Origin: Synergistaceae bacterium
GTDB lineage: Bacteria; Synergistota; Synergistia; Synergistales; Aminobacteriaceae
DNA: 49,376 nucleotides
Reading direction: 5' to 3'
Assembly: GCA_017444345.1 (NCBI GenBank)
Contig: JAFSWW010000128.1
Coordinates: forward strand, 1-49,376
Shown here one piece after another: positions 9,504 through 18,456 of the stretch. Each line of letters starts with the position of its first letter. The stretch's first letter is position 1. A program made the translations under genes and the position numbers. The notes under the pieces were generated by a model. The model saw nothing but the letters and a program-made list of their open reading frames with translations. It made no database searches and had not been told where the DNA came from.

Positions 9504-9540
9504 GGGGGGAAGGGTAAATAAATATCCTTCTCCTTTATTA
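9504..9540 (+). terminator. Intra-operon terminator/attenuator between livK and livH
   Basis: GGGGAAGGGTA (9506-9516) pairs with TATCCTTCTCC (9523-9533) over 11 bp including G-U pairs, followed by TTTATTATAT. A partial terminator here would set a high ratio of binding protein to permease. Confidence 0.7.
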
Positions 9541-9573
9541 TATATATATATTTGCGTGAAAGGTCGTGTAAAT

Positions 9574-10470
9574 TTGAATCTGAATATATTTGTGCAGCAT
9601 TTTATTAATGCGTTGAGTCTAGGCTCGTTATATGGGCTCGTTGCAGTCGGCTATACAATGGTATACGGGATTTTGCGTTTAATAAATTTTGCACACGGAG
9701 ATATTTTCATGTTAGGAGCATATTTTGTATATTTTGCTACGATTGTGTATGCTTTGCCGTGGGCTGTAGGTGTAGTAATTGCTATAATTTTGACGACTAT
9801 ATGCGGGCTCTTAGTTGATAGAATTGCTTACAAGCCATTGAGAGAAGCTCCCAGAATTTCCGCACTAATAAGCGCAATCGGAGTATCATTCTTTATAGAA
9901 AATTTCGCCGTAGTTGTCTTTACAGGAATGCCCCGCCCAGTTGTACAGCCTAAAATTTTAATGACTCCTATAATATTATCCGGTGATATTCGCGTGATTC
10001 CCTTGGGAATTCTCGTTCCTGTTGTTGCGTTTATCTTAGTCGGCGCGTTATTATGGCTGCTTTATAGGACAAAGCCGGGGCTTGCTATGCGTGCTATTTC
10101 GTTCGACATTGAGGCGACTAGAATGTTAGGCGTTTCTGTGAATAAAATTATAGCTCTTGCATTTGGACTCGGTTCAGCTTTGGCAGCAGTTGCCGGCATA
10201 ATGTGGGCTTTGCGTTATCCCCGTGTTGAGCCTTTTATGGGAATGACTCCGGGAATTAAGGCATTTATCGCGGCAGTATTCGGCGGAATCGGGTCAGTTC
10301 CGGGCGCAATGATAGGCGGGCTGATTCTGGGCTTTGTCGAAATCATGTCAGTAGCATTCTTCCCGACTCTGTCAGGCTACAAAGATGCATTTGCGTTTTT
10401 GCTTTTAATCCTGATATTATTATTCAGGCCGACGGGCTTATTAGGCGAGAAACTGGAGGATAAAATATAA
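9574..10470 (+). CDS. livH: Branched-chain amino-acid ABC transporter permease LivH
   Basis: A membrane protein of about 298 residues in the LivH family, with the hallmark N-terminus NALSLGSLYGLVAVGYTMVY and LINFAHGDIFMLGAY, and about eight membrane helices. With LivM it forms the channel of the transporter in the inner membrane. I place the start at TTG 9574 because AAAGG lies 10 bases before it, and because LNLNIFVQHFIN matches the usual family start. A GTG at 9556 in the same frame has no ribosome site. The stop overlaps the next gene's ATG by one base, so translation is coupled. Confidence 0.92.
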   Translation: MNLNIFVQHFINALSLGSLYGLVAVGYTMVYGILRLINFAHGDIFMLGAYFVYFATIVYALPWAVGVVIAIILTTICGLLVDRIAYKPLREAPRISALISAIGVSFFIENFAVVVFTGMPRPVVQPKILMTPIILSGDIRVIPLGILVPVVAFILVGALLWLLYRTKPGLAMRAISFDIEATRMLGVSVNKIIALAFGLGSALAAVAGIMWALRYPRVEPFMGMTPGIKAFIAAVFGGIGSVPGAMIGGLILGFVEIMSVAFFPTLSGYKDAFAFLLLILILLFRPTGLLGEKLEDKI

Positions 10471-12323
10471 TGCATAAAATAAGAAATTTATTACTCACTA
10501 TAATAAGCGTAATATTATTTGCATTATTTCTCGATAAAGCACCGGATTTACTTAACGGCTACTGGCAGAGAATATTAAATTTAATAGCAATAAATGCAAT
10601 TCTCGCACTGAGTCTAAATTTAATTTATGGCATTACCGGAATGTTTTCACTTGGCCACGCTGGTTTTATGGCGATCGGGGCGTATGTGTCAGCTTTATTA
10701 GTCTTGTCGCCTGCTCAGAAAGAGTCAATGTGGATTTTAGAAGATATTTATCCGTGGCTCCTGAATGTGAACACGCCTTTTATTGTCTCAATAATTTTAG
10801 CGGGGTTAATTGCTGCGTTTTTCGGGTGGCTCGTTGCTTTGCCTGTATTGAGGCTCGGCGGTGATTATCTAGGAATTGCTACACTGGGATTTGCGGAAAT
10901 TATAAGAATATTAATCACGAATTCAGCAAGACTCACAAATGGCTCGCTCGGACTTAAGGGGATTCCGGCTTATACTACTTTATTTATGAGCTGGACTTGT
11001 TTAGCAATAGTTTTGCTTTGTCTAGTATGTATGCTGCGTAGTAATTTCGGGGGCGTTTTACGTGCTGTGCGTGATGATGAAGTTGCTGCCCGTATGATGG
11101 GAATTAATACTTTTAGAGTCAGAGTCTTAGCTTTCACACTGGGATGTTTCGGAGCTGGACTCGGCGGTGCATTGATGGGCAACTTGATAACGACTATAGA
11201 CCCGCGAATGTTTATGATAACTCAGACGTATAATATATTAATGATTATAGTAGTCGGAGGGCTTGGAAGTATAACCGGCTCAATAATAGGCTCTGTACTA
11301 GTTACTACAATGTTAGAGTGGCTGCGTTTCGTCGAGAATCCTATTACAATAGGGAGTCTTAATATTCCCGGAATCCCCGGCATGAGAATGGTAATTTTTT
11401 CGCTGCTCTTGATAGTTGTGATAATTTTCAGGCGTGAAGGAATTATGGGAATGCGTGAATTTTCGTGGGATATATTATTTCCTAAGAGTAAGGCCAAGCG
11501 CAAAGACTCAGAAAATAAATATTCGGGTGCAGTTCTTGAAGTTGAAAATTTGACTCTGAAGTTCGGGGGACTCACTGCAATAGAAAATTTGAGCTTTGAT
11601 ATACAGCACGGCCAAATAATGGGATTGATCGGGCCAAATGGAGCAGGCAAGACAAGCGCATTTAACGTCATAAGCGGATTTTACAAGCCCACTTCAGGAA
11701 GCATAAAATTTTTAGGGAAGTCAATAGGAGGCTTGAGTCCCGATGAAGTCTGCAAAGCCGGAATGAGCCGCACATTTCAGAATATAAGACTATTCGGGCA
11801 TGAGACAGTTTTGCAGAATGTCATGATAGGCGCGAGAATCAGGCAAAAATATTCATGGTGGATGACTCTGACTCCGTTTATTTTCACGGACGTTATACAG
11901 GAGGACTCAAGCGTTAAAGCAAGCGCAATGAATTTATTATCACAGCTGGGACTCGCTGAATTTGCCGATGAGAAAGCCTCTTCACTTCCATACGGAGCAC
12001 AGAGAAGACTCGAAATTGCCCGGGCACTTGCAACAGAGCCTAAATTTTTATTGCTTGACGAACCTGCAGCGGGCATGAATCCTCAAGAGAGTGAAGAGTT
12101 AATGAATTTTATCAGGAAATTGCGCGATGAGTTTGACCTGACTATATTATTAATCGAGCATGATATGAAGGTCGTAATGAATGTATGTGATTATATTCAA
12201 GTTTTAGATCAGGGCGTTCACATTGCGAAAGGGACTCCGGCGGAAATTAAGGCAAATCCCAGAGTCATTGAGGCATATTTAGGTGCGGGGGCTTCAGATT
12301 TTGACGAAGGGAGCGGGGAATAA
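10470..12323 (+). CDS. livM-livG: LivM-LivG fusion: permease plus ATPase of branched-chain amino-acid ABC transporter
   Basis: 617 residues. Residues 1-330 are a LivM permease (YGITGMFSLGHAGFMAIGAY, then the EAA-like stretch around RAVRDDEVAARMMGI) with about eight to nine membrane helices. After a short charged linker (KAKRKDSENK) residues 345-617 are a complete LivG ATPase: Walker A GPNGAGKT, LivG-type SRTFQNIRLF, signature segment LPYGAQRRLEIARAL in place of the usual LSGGQ, Walker B LLLDEPAAGMNP and switch histidine in LIEHDM. The two are separate proteins in most bacteria; here they are one chain with no internal stop or restart signal. It is flanked by livH (1-base overlap) and livF (directly adjacent). 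Confidence 0.95.
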   Translation: MHKIRNLLLTIISVILFALFLDKAPDLLNGYWQRILNLIAINAILALSLNLIYGITGMFSLGHAGFMAIGAYVSALLVLSPAQKESMWILEDIYPWLLNVNTPFIVSIILAGLIAAFFGWLVALPVLRLGGDYLGIATLGFAEIIRILITNSARLTNGSLGLKGIPAYTTLFMSWTCLAIVLLCLVCMLRSNFGGVLRAVRDDEVAARMMGINTFRVRVLAFTLGCFGAGLGGALMGNLITTIDPRMFMITQTYNILMIIVVGGLGSITGSIIGSVLVTTMLEWLRFVENPITIGSLNIPGIPGMRMVIFSLLLIVVIIFRREGIMGMREFSWDILFPKSKAKRKDSENKYSGAVLEVENLTLKFGGLTAIENLSFDIQHGQIMGLIGPNGAGKTSAFNVISGFYKPTSGSIKFLGKSIGGLSPDEVCKAGMSRTFQNIRLFGHETVLQNVMIGARIRQKYSWWMTLTPFIFTDVIQEDSSVKASAMNLLSQLGLAEFADEKASSLPYGAQRRLEIARALATEPKFLLLDEPAAGMNPQESEELMNFIRKLRDEFDLTILLIEHDMKVVMNVCDYIQVLDQGVHIAKGTPAEIKANPRVIEAYLGAGASDFDEGSGE

Positions 12324-13052
12324 ATGAGAGTCTTGACAGTTAGAAATTTAAATGTAAATTACGGTGCTATTCACGCAGTAAAAAATGTCTCACTTGAGAT
12401 AAATTACGGCGAAATCGTTACACTGATAGGCGCGAACGGTGCAGGAAAATCAAGCGTAATACGTGCAATAATGGGACTCGTTAAAGCTCATGACGGGACA
12501 ATAATTTATAATTCACCGCGTGATAATAAAGCAGTCTCGTTAATAGGCAAACCCGCAGAAGATCACGTAAAGCTGGGAATTTCTCTAAGTCCTGAAGGCC
12601 GGCGAATTCTACCGCATTTGACAGTGCAGGAAAATTTGAATCTCGGCGCATATATTCGTGAGGACTCGCAGGGGATCGCGCAAGATTTAGAGTATGTATA
12701 TTCACTATTTCCGAGACTCAAAGAAAGACGCAAACAAAAAGGCGGGACTCTTTCAGGCGGTGAACAGCAAATGTTAGCAGTCGCACGGGCATTAATGAGT
12801 CGTCCGGATTTGTTGATGCTTGATGAGCCTTCACTGGGACTCGCGCCGATTCTAGTAGACGAAGTTTTTGAGGTAATCAAGACGATTAATTCACAGGGAC
12901 GAACTATTTTACTTGTCGAGCAAAACGCATTTGCAGCCCTGAAAATAGCTCATAAAGCATATGTCTTAGAAGTCGGAGCAGTGAGTCTATCAGGTACAGG
13001 CGCGGAACTCTTGAATAATCCCGAAGTCAAGGCGGCATATTTAGGCGGATAA
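12324..13052 (+). CDS. livF: Branched-chain amino-acid ABC transporter ATP-binding protein LivF
   Basis: 242 residues, the second ATPase of the transporter. Walker A GANGAGKS near 38, a Q-loop region followed by SPEGRRILPHLTVQENL (characteristic of LivF), signature LSGGEQQM, Walker B LLMLDEPSLGLAP and switch histidine replaced by Gln in LLVEQN, as is normal for LivF. It hydrolyses ATP together with the LivG half of the preceding fusion on the cytoplasmic side. ATG directly follows the stop of the fusion gene, and it is the last gene of the operon. Confidence 0.95.
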   Translation: MRVLTVRNLNVNYGAIHAVKNVSLEINYGEIVTLIGANGAGKSSVIRAIMGLVKAHDGTIIYNSPRDNKAVSLIGKPAEDHVKLGISLSPEGRRILPHLTVQENLNLGAYIREDSQGIAQDLEYVYSLFPRLKERRKQKGGTLSGGEQQMLAVARALMSRPDLLMLDEPSLGLAPILVDEVFEVIKTINSQGRTILLVEQNAFAALKIAHKAYVLEVGAVSLSGTGAELLNNPEVKAAYLGG

Positions 13053-13079
13053 GTCATAAAGTAAAATGATAAATTTTTT

Positions 13080-13104
13080 GCCGGGTTTGAGTAATCAGCT
13101 CGGC
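13080..13104 (+). terminator. Terminator of the liv operon
   Basis: GCCGGG and CTCGGC form a 6-bp stem with one G-U pair, followed by ATTTTGTTAT. It lies 28 bases beyond the livF stop. Confidence 0.6.
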
Positions 13105-13117
13105 ATTTTGTTATAAT
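13087..13117 (+). promoter_or_regulatory. Possible promoter of the leucine-rich-repeat gene
   Basis: A perfect TATAAT at 13112-13117 with TTGAGT at 13087-13092 (19-base spacing, long). It overlaps the liv terminator and lies about 50 bases before the start at 13168. The -10 is good and the -35 weak. Confidence 0.3.
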
Positions 13118-13167
13118 AAATGCACTTCACGGCTATATATTTTTGTCAAGAGAGGAGCAATGTCTAA

Positions 13168-14597
13168 ATGAGAAAATTTGCGGTTTATGTATTAATTCTT
13201 GCGTTGAGTTTAGTTATAAATTCGTCTGTATGGGCTGCTAATTTGTCTGTTCGTATTGATGCGGCGCATTTTCCTGATCCTCATTTTCGCGAATATGTAA
13301 AATATTTTGACTCGAACGGAGACGGCATATTGAGCGATAAAGAAATTGCAGCAGTAAGATCTATCTCTGAAGGAGGTTATGATGTGCTAAGTCTTGCAGG
13401 CATTGAATATTTTACGAATCTTGAATATTTAAGTACTGGTACCTCCCCCAATCTCACAAAATTAGATGTCAGTCGTAATACAAAACTTAAAGAACTTAGA
13501 ACAAGTAGCACTAATCTAATAGAGTTAAATATAAGCGGCTGCACAGAACTTCAATATTTAGAGTTATATGCAAAATTAAGCAACTTGGATTTAAGTAACT
13601 GCAAAAAACTTCAATATTTAAGTTTAGAAGTACATGAGATAAGCAACTTAGATTTAAGTAACAGCAAGGAACTCATAAAATTAAGCATAGTTAGTCGTAA
13701 TTTAAATCATTTAGATCTTAGCAATAATATAAAACTTCAAGGCTTATATTGTAACTGTTATAGTAGCTGTTATAATAGAGGCAATTTAGATAACTTAGAT
13801 CTGAGCAGAAATACAGAGCTTCAATCTTTAGGATGTAATTACAGCAAAATAACAAAATTAGATCTGAGTAATAATAAAAAATTAACTCATCTCGATATTA
13901 GTCATAATAGCATACAAAACTTAGATCTTAGTAATAATATAAATCTTCAATATTTGCAGTGTATAAGCACAAGTCTAGATGTATTAGACCTGAGCAATAA
14001 TATAATTTAGTATCTCTTGATATTAGACCTAATTTGAGTGGTAACAGCACATTAACACAACTCATCATTGATAATTGCAGAGCATTAAAATATCTAAATT
14101 GTTATTGAAATAAACTTAAATACTTAGATTTAAGCCGCAGCGTAAATTTAAAAGAGTTACACTGTGGCGGTAATAAACTCAAAAATTTAGATGTAAGCTG
14201 CAATGTAAATTTAAAGTATCTAAACTGTGTTTATAATAAAATCAAATACTTGGATGTAAGCCGTAACGTAAATTTAGAAGATCTTTACTGCAATAATAAT
14301 AATATGGCTGAACTAGATCTCAGTAACAATAAAAAACTTGCTTGTGTTACATATAGCCCCCAACATTTATATATAAAATTTAAACTGGGGAGTTTCCATT
14401 CAAATGAGTATAGTAAATGGGCGTATTTTCCTGATAACCCTTATCAACGTACTTATTACGACCCCGATAATCCCTCCGTTATGCTCTATAAATATTATTA
14501 TCTTCAACGAGCTGGATTTGTATATCTCTTGACTCTGCGGGAATGTCTCCTGATTTTATTTGCGAGTCAATTCTATTTATTGCTGCCCTCAAATTAA
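13168..14597 (+). pseudogene. Secreted EF-hand + leucine-rich-repeat protein, frameshifted and interrupted
   Basis: The gene starts well: AGAGGAG, ATG 13168, a signal peptide ending SSVWA, an EF-hand-like calcium loop DSNGDGILSDKE near residue 50, then repeats of about 21-23 residues with LDLSNNxxLxxL cores. The first frame ends at TAG 14008-14010. LRR coding continues in another frame from about 14016 (LDIRPNLSG...), so one indel lies between about 14000 and 14016. That frame meets an in-frame TGA at 14106-14108 in the middle of a repeat, and LRR sequence resumes to about 14340. The final 110 bases run antisense into the 3' end of the convergent subtilase gene, and no normal C-terminal domain is seen. 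Such proteins are usually surface adhesins; this copy is decaying. Confidence 0.8.
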
Positions 14598-15903
14598 GTT
14601 TTACTGAATAATCATACGGATACACAAGGGGATTTATTTCTTTGTCAGCTCCATTAAGCAGGGCCGATTTTATTTGCTGAGGTGTAGCGTCGGGAAATGC
14701 CGATAATAATAAAGCTGCTGCTCCTGTTACGTGAGGTGCTGCCATTGATGTCCCGCTTAAGACTCTATAAAGTCTATTATTTGCGAGCGGTGAATAAGTG
14801 CTTAAGATTCCTACTCCGGGAGCAGAAATATCGACACTTTCTCCCCAGTTAGTAAAATGTGCTGCTAAATCACTTGAGTCAATTGCTGAGACAGTTATAA
14901 AATTTTTAAGTCCCGTGAAATTTGCCGGATAAAAATATCCCCCTGTCTTAAAATCATTTGCACTTGTAGGATCATCGAACGGAGCAGGCTTGTTTATTTC
15001 GAGTCCTGAATTACCAGCACCGGCAATTACTAGAGTCCTGTCTAAATTATCAAGTGCCTTGAATGCCATATAATAAACATCATCGCACATTTTTTCGGGC
15101 GTTACGGGTAAACATGCGCTGAGAGACATATTTATTGCGGCAAGTTTTAAATCAGGATATTTTTGCAGGATTGAGATAATATAATTTATTGCCCGTATTT
15201 CTTTGCTTATTGTCTCGTATTCGTTGTCGTCAAAGACTCTGACAGAAAATAAGTTTACTTGCCAGTTTACTCCGGCGACCCCGATATTATTATTGCCGAC
15301 TGCTCCGATAGTGCCTGAAACGTGAGTCCCGTGTGCTATCCTGTCAACGTCCCAGCTTGTAAAATTTAAATCATGTTCGCCGCTGACTGTTGCGAAATTC
15401 TGACATAAATCAAGCGAAATATTTTCGAGTAAATCAGGGTGCTTATACATTCCCGAATCAATCACACAGACATAAATATTTTTGTTCCCTGTTGTGTTCG
15501 GCCAAACTTCAGGCGCGCGAATCTTATCAAGTCCCCAGCATTGATCAACACTAGGATCATTAGGGATAATAATTTCACTTGAATAAATATAATAATTAGG
15601 TGAGACGCTTATAACTTCCGGATTTGCTTTTAACGAGTCAATTAATTCTTGAGTCGTCTTATTTTCTGAACGTATTAACACAAAAATTTGTCCGTCAACT
15701 TCAGAAAGAGTCTCATAATTTTCTGCTATACCGGCATTAACTGACGCGGCAATATTTGCGACTCTTGCACCGGATTCAGAAATTTGCAGGCCGTCGGGAA
15801 CTCTGAAGACTGCTAACACTTCACCATCTTTATAATAATTTCCTGATAAGGCGGGCGAACTCACTATTAACACGAGAAGTAAAGCAAATAAAATTTTCCG
15901 CAT
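14479..15903 (-). CDS. Secreted subtilisin-like serine protease (S8)
   Basis: About 474 residues from ATG 15903, chosen because GGAAG precedes it at 9-10 bases and the signal peptide MRKILFALLLVLIVSSPALS then begins properly; an in-frame ATG at 15918 has no site. An inhibitor-like propeptide (about 25-105) ends in VISVSPNYYIY. The catalytic triad is intact: Asp in VIDSGM (about 148), His in HGTHVSG (about 190), Ser in GTSMAAPH (about 384), and the oxyanion Asn in AGAGNSG. It should degrade protein outside the inner membrane. The short tail after the catalytic domain has no sorting signal and overlaps the decaying LRR gene end-to-end, so its original C-terminus may have been lost. Confidence 0.9.
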   Translation of the reverse strand: MRKILFALLLVLIVSSPALSGNYYKDGEVLAVFRVPDGLQISESGARVANIAASVNAGIAENYETLSEVDGQIFVLIRSENKTTQELIDSLKANPEVISVSPNYYIYSSEIIIPNDPSVDQCWGLDKIRAPEVWPNTTGNKNIYVCVIDSGMYKHPDLLENISLDLCQNFATVSGEHDLNFTSWDVDRIAHGTHVSGTIGAVGNNNIGVAGVNWQVNLFSVRVFDDNEYETISKEIRAINYIISILQKYPDLKLAAINMSLSACLPVTPEKMCDDVYYMAFKALDNLDRTLVIAGAGNSGLEINKPAPFDDPTSANDFKTGGYFYPANFTGLKNFITVSAIDSSDLAAHFTNWGESVDISAPGVGILSTYSPLANNRLYRVLSGTSMAAPHVTGAAALLLSAFPDATPQQIKSALLNGADKEINPLVYPYDYSVKLNLRAAINRIDSQIKSGDIPAESRDIQIQLVEDNNIYRA

Positions 15904-16006
15904 AATAAACACTTCCAAATAATAAAATTTTCCTGTTTATTAAATGATTATACACTGAATTAATTATGATATTATATTCATTATTTAAGTCAGGAGGGCT
16001 ATAAAC

Positions 16007-16432
16007 TTGCAGGAATTCAAGCAATTAACACGCACCCGAGTCAGATATTCAGAGACCGACAAAATGGGAGTCGCCTATCACGCAAATTATTTTAACTGGT
16101 TCGAGATGGGACGGAGCGATTTATGCAGGGCAAACGGCAAAAGTTTCGCACTCTGGGAAGACGAGGGAATATTACTCCCAGTTGTAGAAGCTCATTGCAG
16201 ATTTAAATCATCACTCTTTTATGAGGACGAAATTATAATCGAGACGACTATATCAAAACTTTCACGGGTTAGCGTAACTTTTTCATGCAAAATTTTTAAT
16301 GCGAACTCTAATAAATTAGCCGCAGAAGGTTACACAAAACACGCTTTCACTTCCAAAGACGGCAAATTATTACGTGATGGCAACGCGCTCGAGTCATGGC
16401 TCAATGAACTATTAAGCAAATATGAATCATAA
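16007..16432 (+). CDS. Acyl-CoA thioesterase, YbgC/4-hydroxybenzoyl-CoA thioesterase family
   Basis: 141 residues, a single hot-dog fold. The N-terminal active-site motif RYSETDKMGVAYHANYFNWFE matches the YbgC family, with the catalytic Asp in ETDKMG and the HANY segment. These cytoplasmic enzymes hydrolyse short- or medium-chain acyl-CoA thioesters. The start is TTG 16009-16007 read forwards at 16007, supported by a strong AGGAGGG at 15992-15998, 8 bases upstream; no ATG is available nearby. A shared bidirectional terminator follows. In Proteobacteria ybgC sits with the Tol-Pal genes; no such genes are seen here. Confidence 0.85.
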   Translation: MQEFKQLTRTRVRYSETDKMGVAYHANYFNWFEMGRSDLCRANGKSFALWEDEGILLPVVEAHCRFKSSLFYEDEIIIETTISKLSRVSVTFSCKIFNANSNKLAAEGYTKHAFTSKDGKLLRDGNALESWLNELLSKYES

Positions 16433-16441
16433 TAATAAAAT

Positions 16442-16467
16442 CCCTCCGGCCGTGAATGACCAGAGGG
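16442..16467. terminator. Bidirectional terminator between thioesterase and hpf
   Basis: CCCTC (16442-16446) pairs with GAGGG (16463-16467), extended by GG/CC after one mismatch. A T-run follows on the plus strand and a T-rich stretch on the minus strand, so it can stop both converging genes. Confidence 0.75.
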
Positions 16468-16490
16468 GAATAATTTTTTTTTGCGTAAAA

Positions 16491-17024
16491 CTAGCTTATC
16501 GGCTCTAATAAACCGTAACCGCTGCTCTTGCGTTTATAGACTACGTTAATTTCTCCCGTCTCTGCATTCTGGAACATAAAGAAAGCATGTCCGACGAGTT
16601 CCATTTGCATAATTGCCTCGGCTGTGTCCATTGGGTGAATCTGGACTTTCTTAACTTTGTCGATTACGGGCGTATTTGTGTCAGGTTCGGGGACTTCATC
16701 AAGACTGAAGGAAAAATCTTCACCTGCTCCGAGCTGTGCTCTGTCTTTGAGATAAGAATTATATTTCTTGATTCTGCGCTCAAGATTCTTTAAAGACTGG
16801 TCAAATGCTTTTCTCGGTTCTAAAGCGTCTTCTTCTGCCCGCAAAATTACTCCGTTTGCATTTGCTGTAGTCTCTACGTTGAAGCTGCCCTTGTGATGAG
16901 ACACGACGATTTGACAGTTAAGAATCTTCCTGAAAAATTTTTCCATGCGGGAAATCTTTTTCTCCATATATTCCCTGAGCTTGTCATCGATTTCAGCTCC
17001 GCGCTGTACAAAGCGAATTTCCAT
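16491..17024 (-). CDS. hpf: Ribosome hibernation-promoting factor, long form
   Basis: 177 residues. The N-terminal RaiA/HPF domain (1-100) begins MEIRFVQRGAEIDDKLREYM and holds the basic RRIKKYNSYLKDR helix. The C-terminal domain (about 120-177, beginning near VKKVQIHPMDTAEAIMQMEL) is the dimerisation part found only in long HPF. Long HPF binds the 30S decoding site and joins two 70S ribosomes into inactive 100S dimers in starved cells. AGGAGG lies 10 bases before ATG 17024. A TATAAT-like element lies upstream, between this gene and the dehydroquinate-synthase-like gene, so it may have its own promoter. Confidence 0.95.
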   Translation of the reverse strand: MEIRFVQRGAEIDDKLREYMEKKISRMEKFFRKILNCQIVVSHHKGSFNVETTANANGVILRAEEDALEPRKAFDQSLKNLERRIKKYNSYLKDRAQLGAGEDFSFSLDEVPEPDTNTPVIDKVKKVQIHPMDTAEAIMQMELVGHAFFMFQNAETGEINVVYKRKSSGYGLLEPIS

Positions 17025-17069
17025 GATTGCAGCACCTCCTGAAAATATTTGATAGTATTATATTACATT

Positions 17070-18137
17070 TTAAACCTTAATGCCTGCATAAATAAATGAT
17101 TCTAGCTCGTGTAAATTCATTTCGCGCAAAATATAATTTCCGTTATCAATAGGCAAAGCAAATTTTATGCTGTTATCATGAGCCTTTGAAGCCCGCATAA
17201 TTTCTCGTGAAATAATTTCAGCTTTCAAATCTCCCATATAATTCACCGGCAAATTATTTAATTTTAATGCGTTTATGATTCTTGCTGATATATTCTCGCT
17301 GAAGATTTTAAGTTTTGCGCCTGCCTTAGCTGTTATTGCTGCACCCTGAGAAATTGCTATATCATGACTCACACGTCCGCCTGAAAATCTCTCTATTGCG
17401 TTACCTATTGCGCGCGCTGTATTCTGAAATCTTTTATTTCCGCCCTCGTCAAAACATTCCATGCGAAATTTTATACAAGCGTCTATTACTCGATCTATAT
17501 TTACGCGTAAATCTGACTGATTCAGAAAAAACCGCAGAATTTCACTGCCTGTCATTATAGCAATACTTAGGGACTCGGCAATACCTGATTTATATTCTTT
17601 TTCCGGGAGTGTTGCTAGACAGTCGGGATCGCAAAGAACTAGCGCGGGTTGATGGGTTATTCCTGCAATATGATAGCCTGAAGTCAAATTTAAATCCGCC
17701 CGGCCTCCCACTGAAGTCTCAATCATGGCGCGCAAAGTAGTCGGGACAAATATAATTTTTACTCCGTGCATATAACAGCCTGACGCAAAGGCCGCCGAAC
17801 TGCAAACGCTCATCCCGCCCAGTGCAATAACGCAGCATTTATCACTAAGGCCAAGCCCTGCCATATCGTCAAAAATTTTCGTGATGGGCTGATCAGGTTT
17901 TACAAGTAATTCGCAGATTCTGAGCTTCATTCCTTCAGGTCTAGGGCATTCCTGAAAATTTGTTATTACGCGCTGTAAATATAAGCTCGAAATATTTTCG
18001 TCAGTTATTAATGCTATCTCGTTGTATTTTTCCGCGCAGATTCTTAGAGTCTCAAGTCCGAGCCGACCCGTCAAACCTCTTTGAATCTTGACCGTATAAT
18101 TTCCTGTTAATGTGTTAATTCGTAGTGATGCAGGCAT
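17070..18137 (-). CDS. Dehydroquinate-synthase-like protein with degenerate active site
   Basis: 355 residues, aligning end to end with AroB (FVPTTL, SVGG, a GLAE-like GIAE, LPV near the C-terminus). Key positions differ: the NAD loop GGGVVGDL reads GGMSVCSS (about 107-114), GGKTAVN reads GGRADLN, GKNMIGAF reads SGYHIAGI, AEVIKYG reads AESLSIA (catalytic Lys lost), and GHTFGHAIE reads ARAIGNAIE (both His lost, including a zinc ligand). The zinc Glu in GIAE and one His (SHDIA) remain. It therefore probably cannot convert DAHP to dehydroquinate, and could be a pseudo-enzyme or act on something else. The reading frame is intact with normal neighbours' codon use. A terminator lies just upstream, so it starts its own unit. 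Confidence 0.75.
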   Translation of the reverse strand: MPASLRINTLTGNYTVKIQRGLTGRLGLETLRICAEKYNEIALITDENISSLYLQRVITNFQECPRPEGMKLRICELLVKPDQPITKIFDDMAGLGLSDKCCVIALGGMSVCSSAAFASGCYMHGVKIIFVPTTLRAMIETSVGGRADLNLTSGYHIAGITHQPALVLCDPDCLATLPEKEYKSGIAESLSIAIMTGSEILRFFLNQSDLRVNIDRVIDACIKFRMECFDEGGNKRFQNTARAIGNAIERFSGGRVSHDIAISQGAAITAKAGAKLKIFSENISARIINALKLNNLPVNYMGDLKAEIISREIMRASKAHDNSIKFALPIDNGNYILREMNLHELESFIYAGIKV

Positions 18138-18166
18138 TTAATACTTCACTCCCCTACATATAAAAA

Positions 18167-18204
18167 TATCACCCTCCGAGCATTCGACTGTTCAGAAGGT
18201 GATA
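18167..18204 (-). terminator. Rho-independent terminator upstream of the dehydroquinate-synthase-like gene
   Basis: On the minus strand TATCACCTTC pairs with GGAGGGTGATA over 10-11 bp, followed by TTTTTATATG. It lies 30 bases before the start at 18137, so any transcript from upstream ends here. Confidence 0.75.
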
Positions 18205-18434
18205 AATTTCTTTGATTGTCCTAAAAAATTTATTAAGTGCTTTATACTCACTGACTCAGCCGAATCAAATTAAGCTCCTGATAATACCAATACCAGCAGC
18301 TAAAATTAAAGCTAAAATATTCGGTTGTATTGAGTCTTACTTTTTGCACTGTAAAAATTTTCTCCCAATTAACAAAATTTCAAAACGAGTGAATCATTAC
18401 ATAACCGCCCGTAAATGTCAAGCAAAAAAAAAAT

Positions 18435-18456
18435 CCCCCGCCGTGATTGACGGGAG
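18435..18456 (-). terminator. Rho-independent terminator of the giant Ig-repeat gene
   Basis: On the minus strand CTCCCGTC pairs with GGCGGGGG (8 bp with G-U pairs, loop AATCAC), followed by a run of eleven or so T residues broken by one A. It lies 28 bases past the stop at 18485. Confidence 0.85.

Noticed and set aside
14106-14108. In-frame TGA in the LRR gene read as recoding (Sec or alternative code)
   Set aside because: Other intact genes here end in TGA (for example pncA), and the LRR gene also carries a separate frameshift, so simple decay is more likely. No selenocysteine insertion hairpin was seen.
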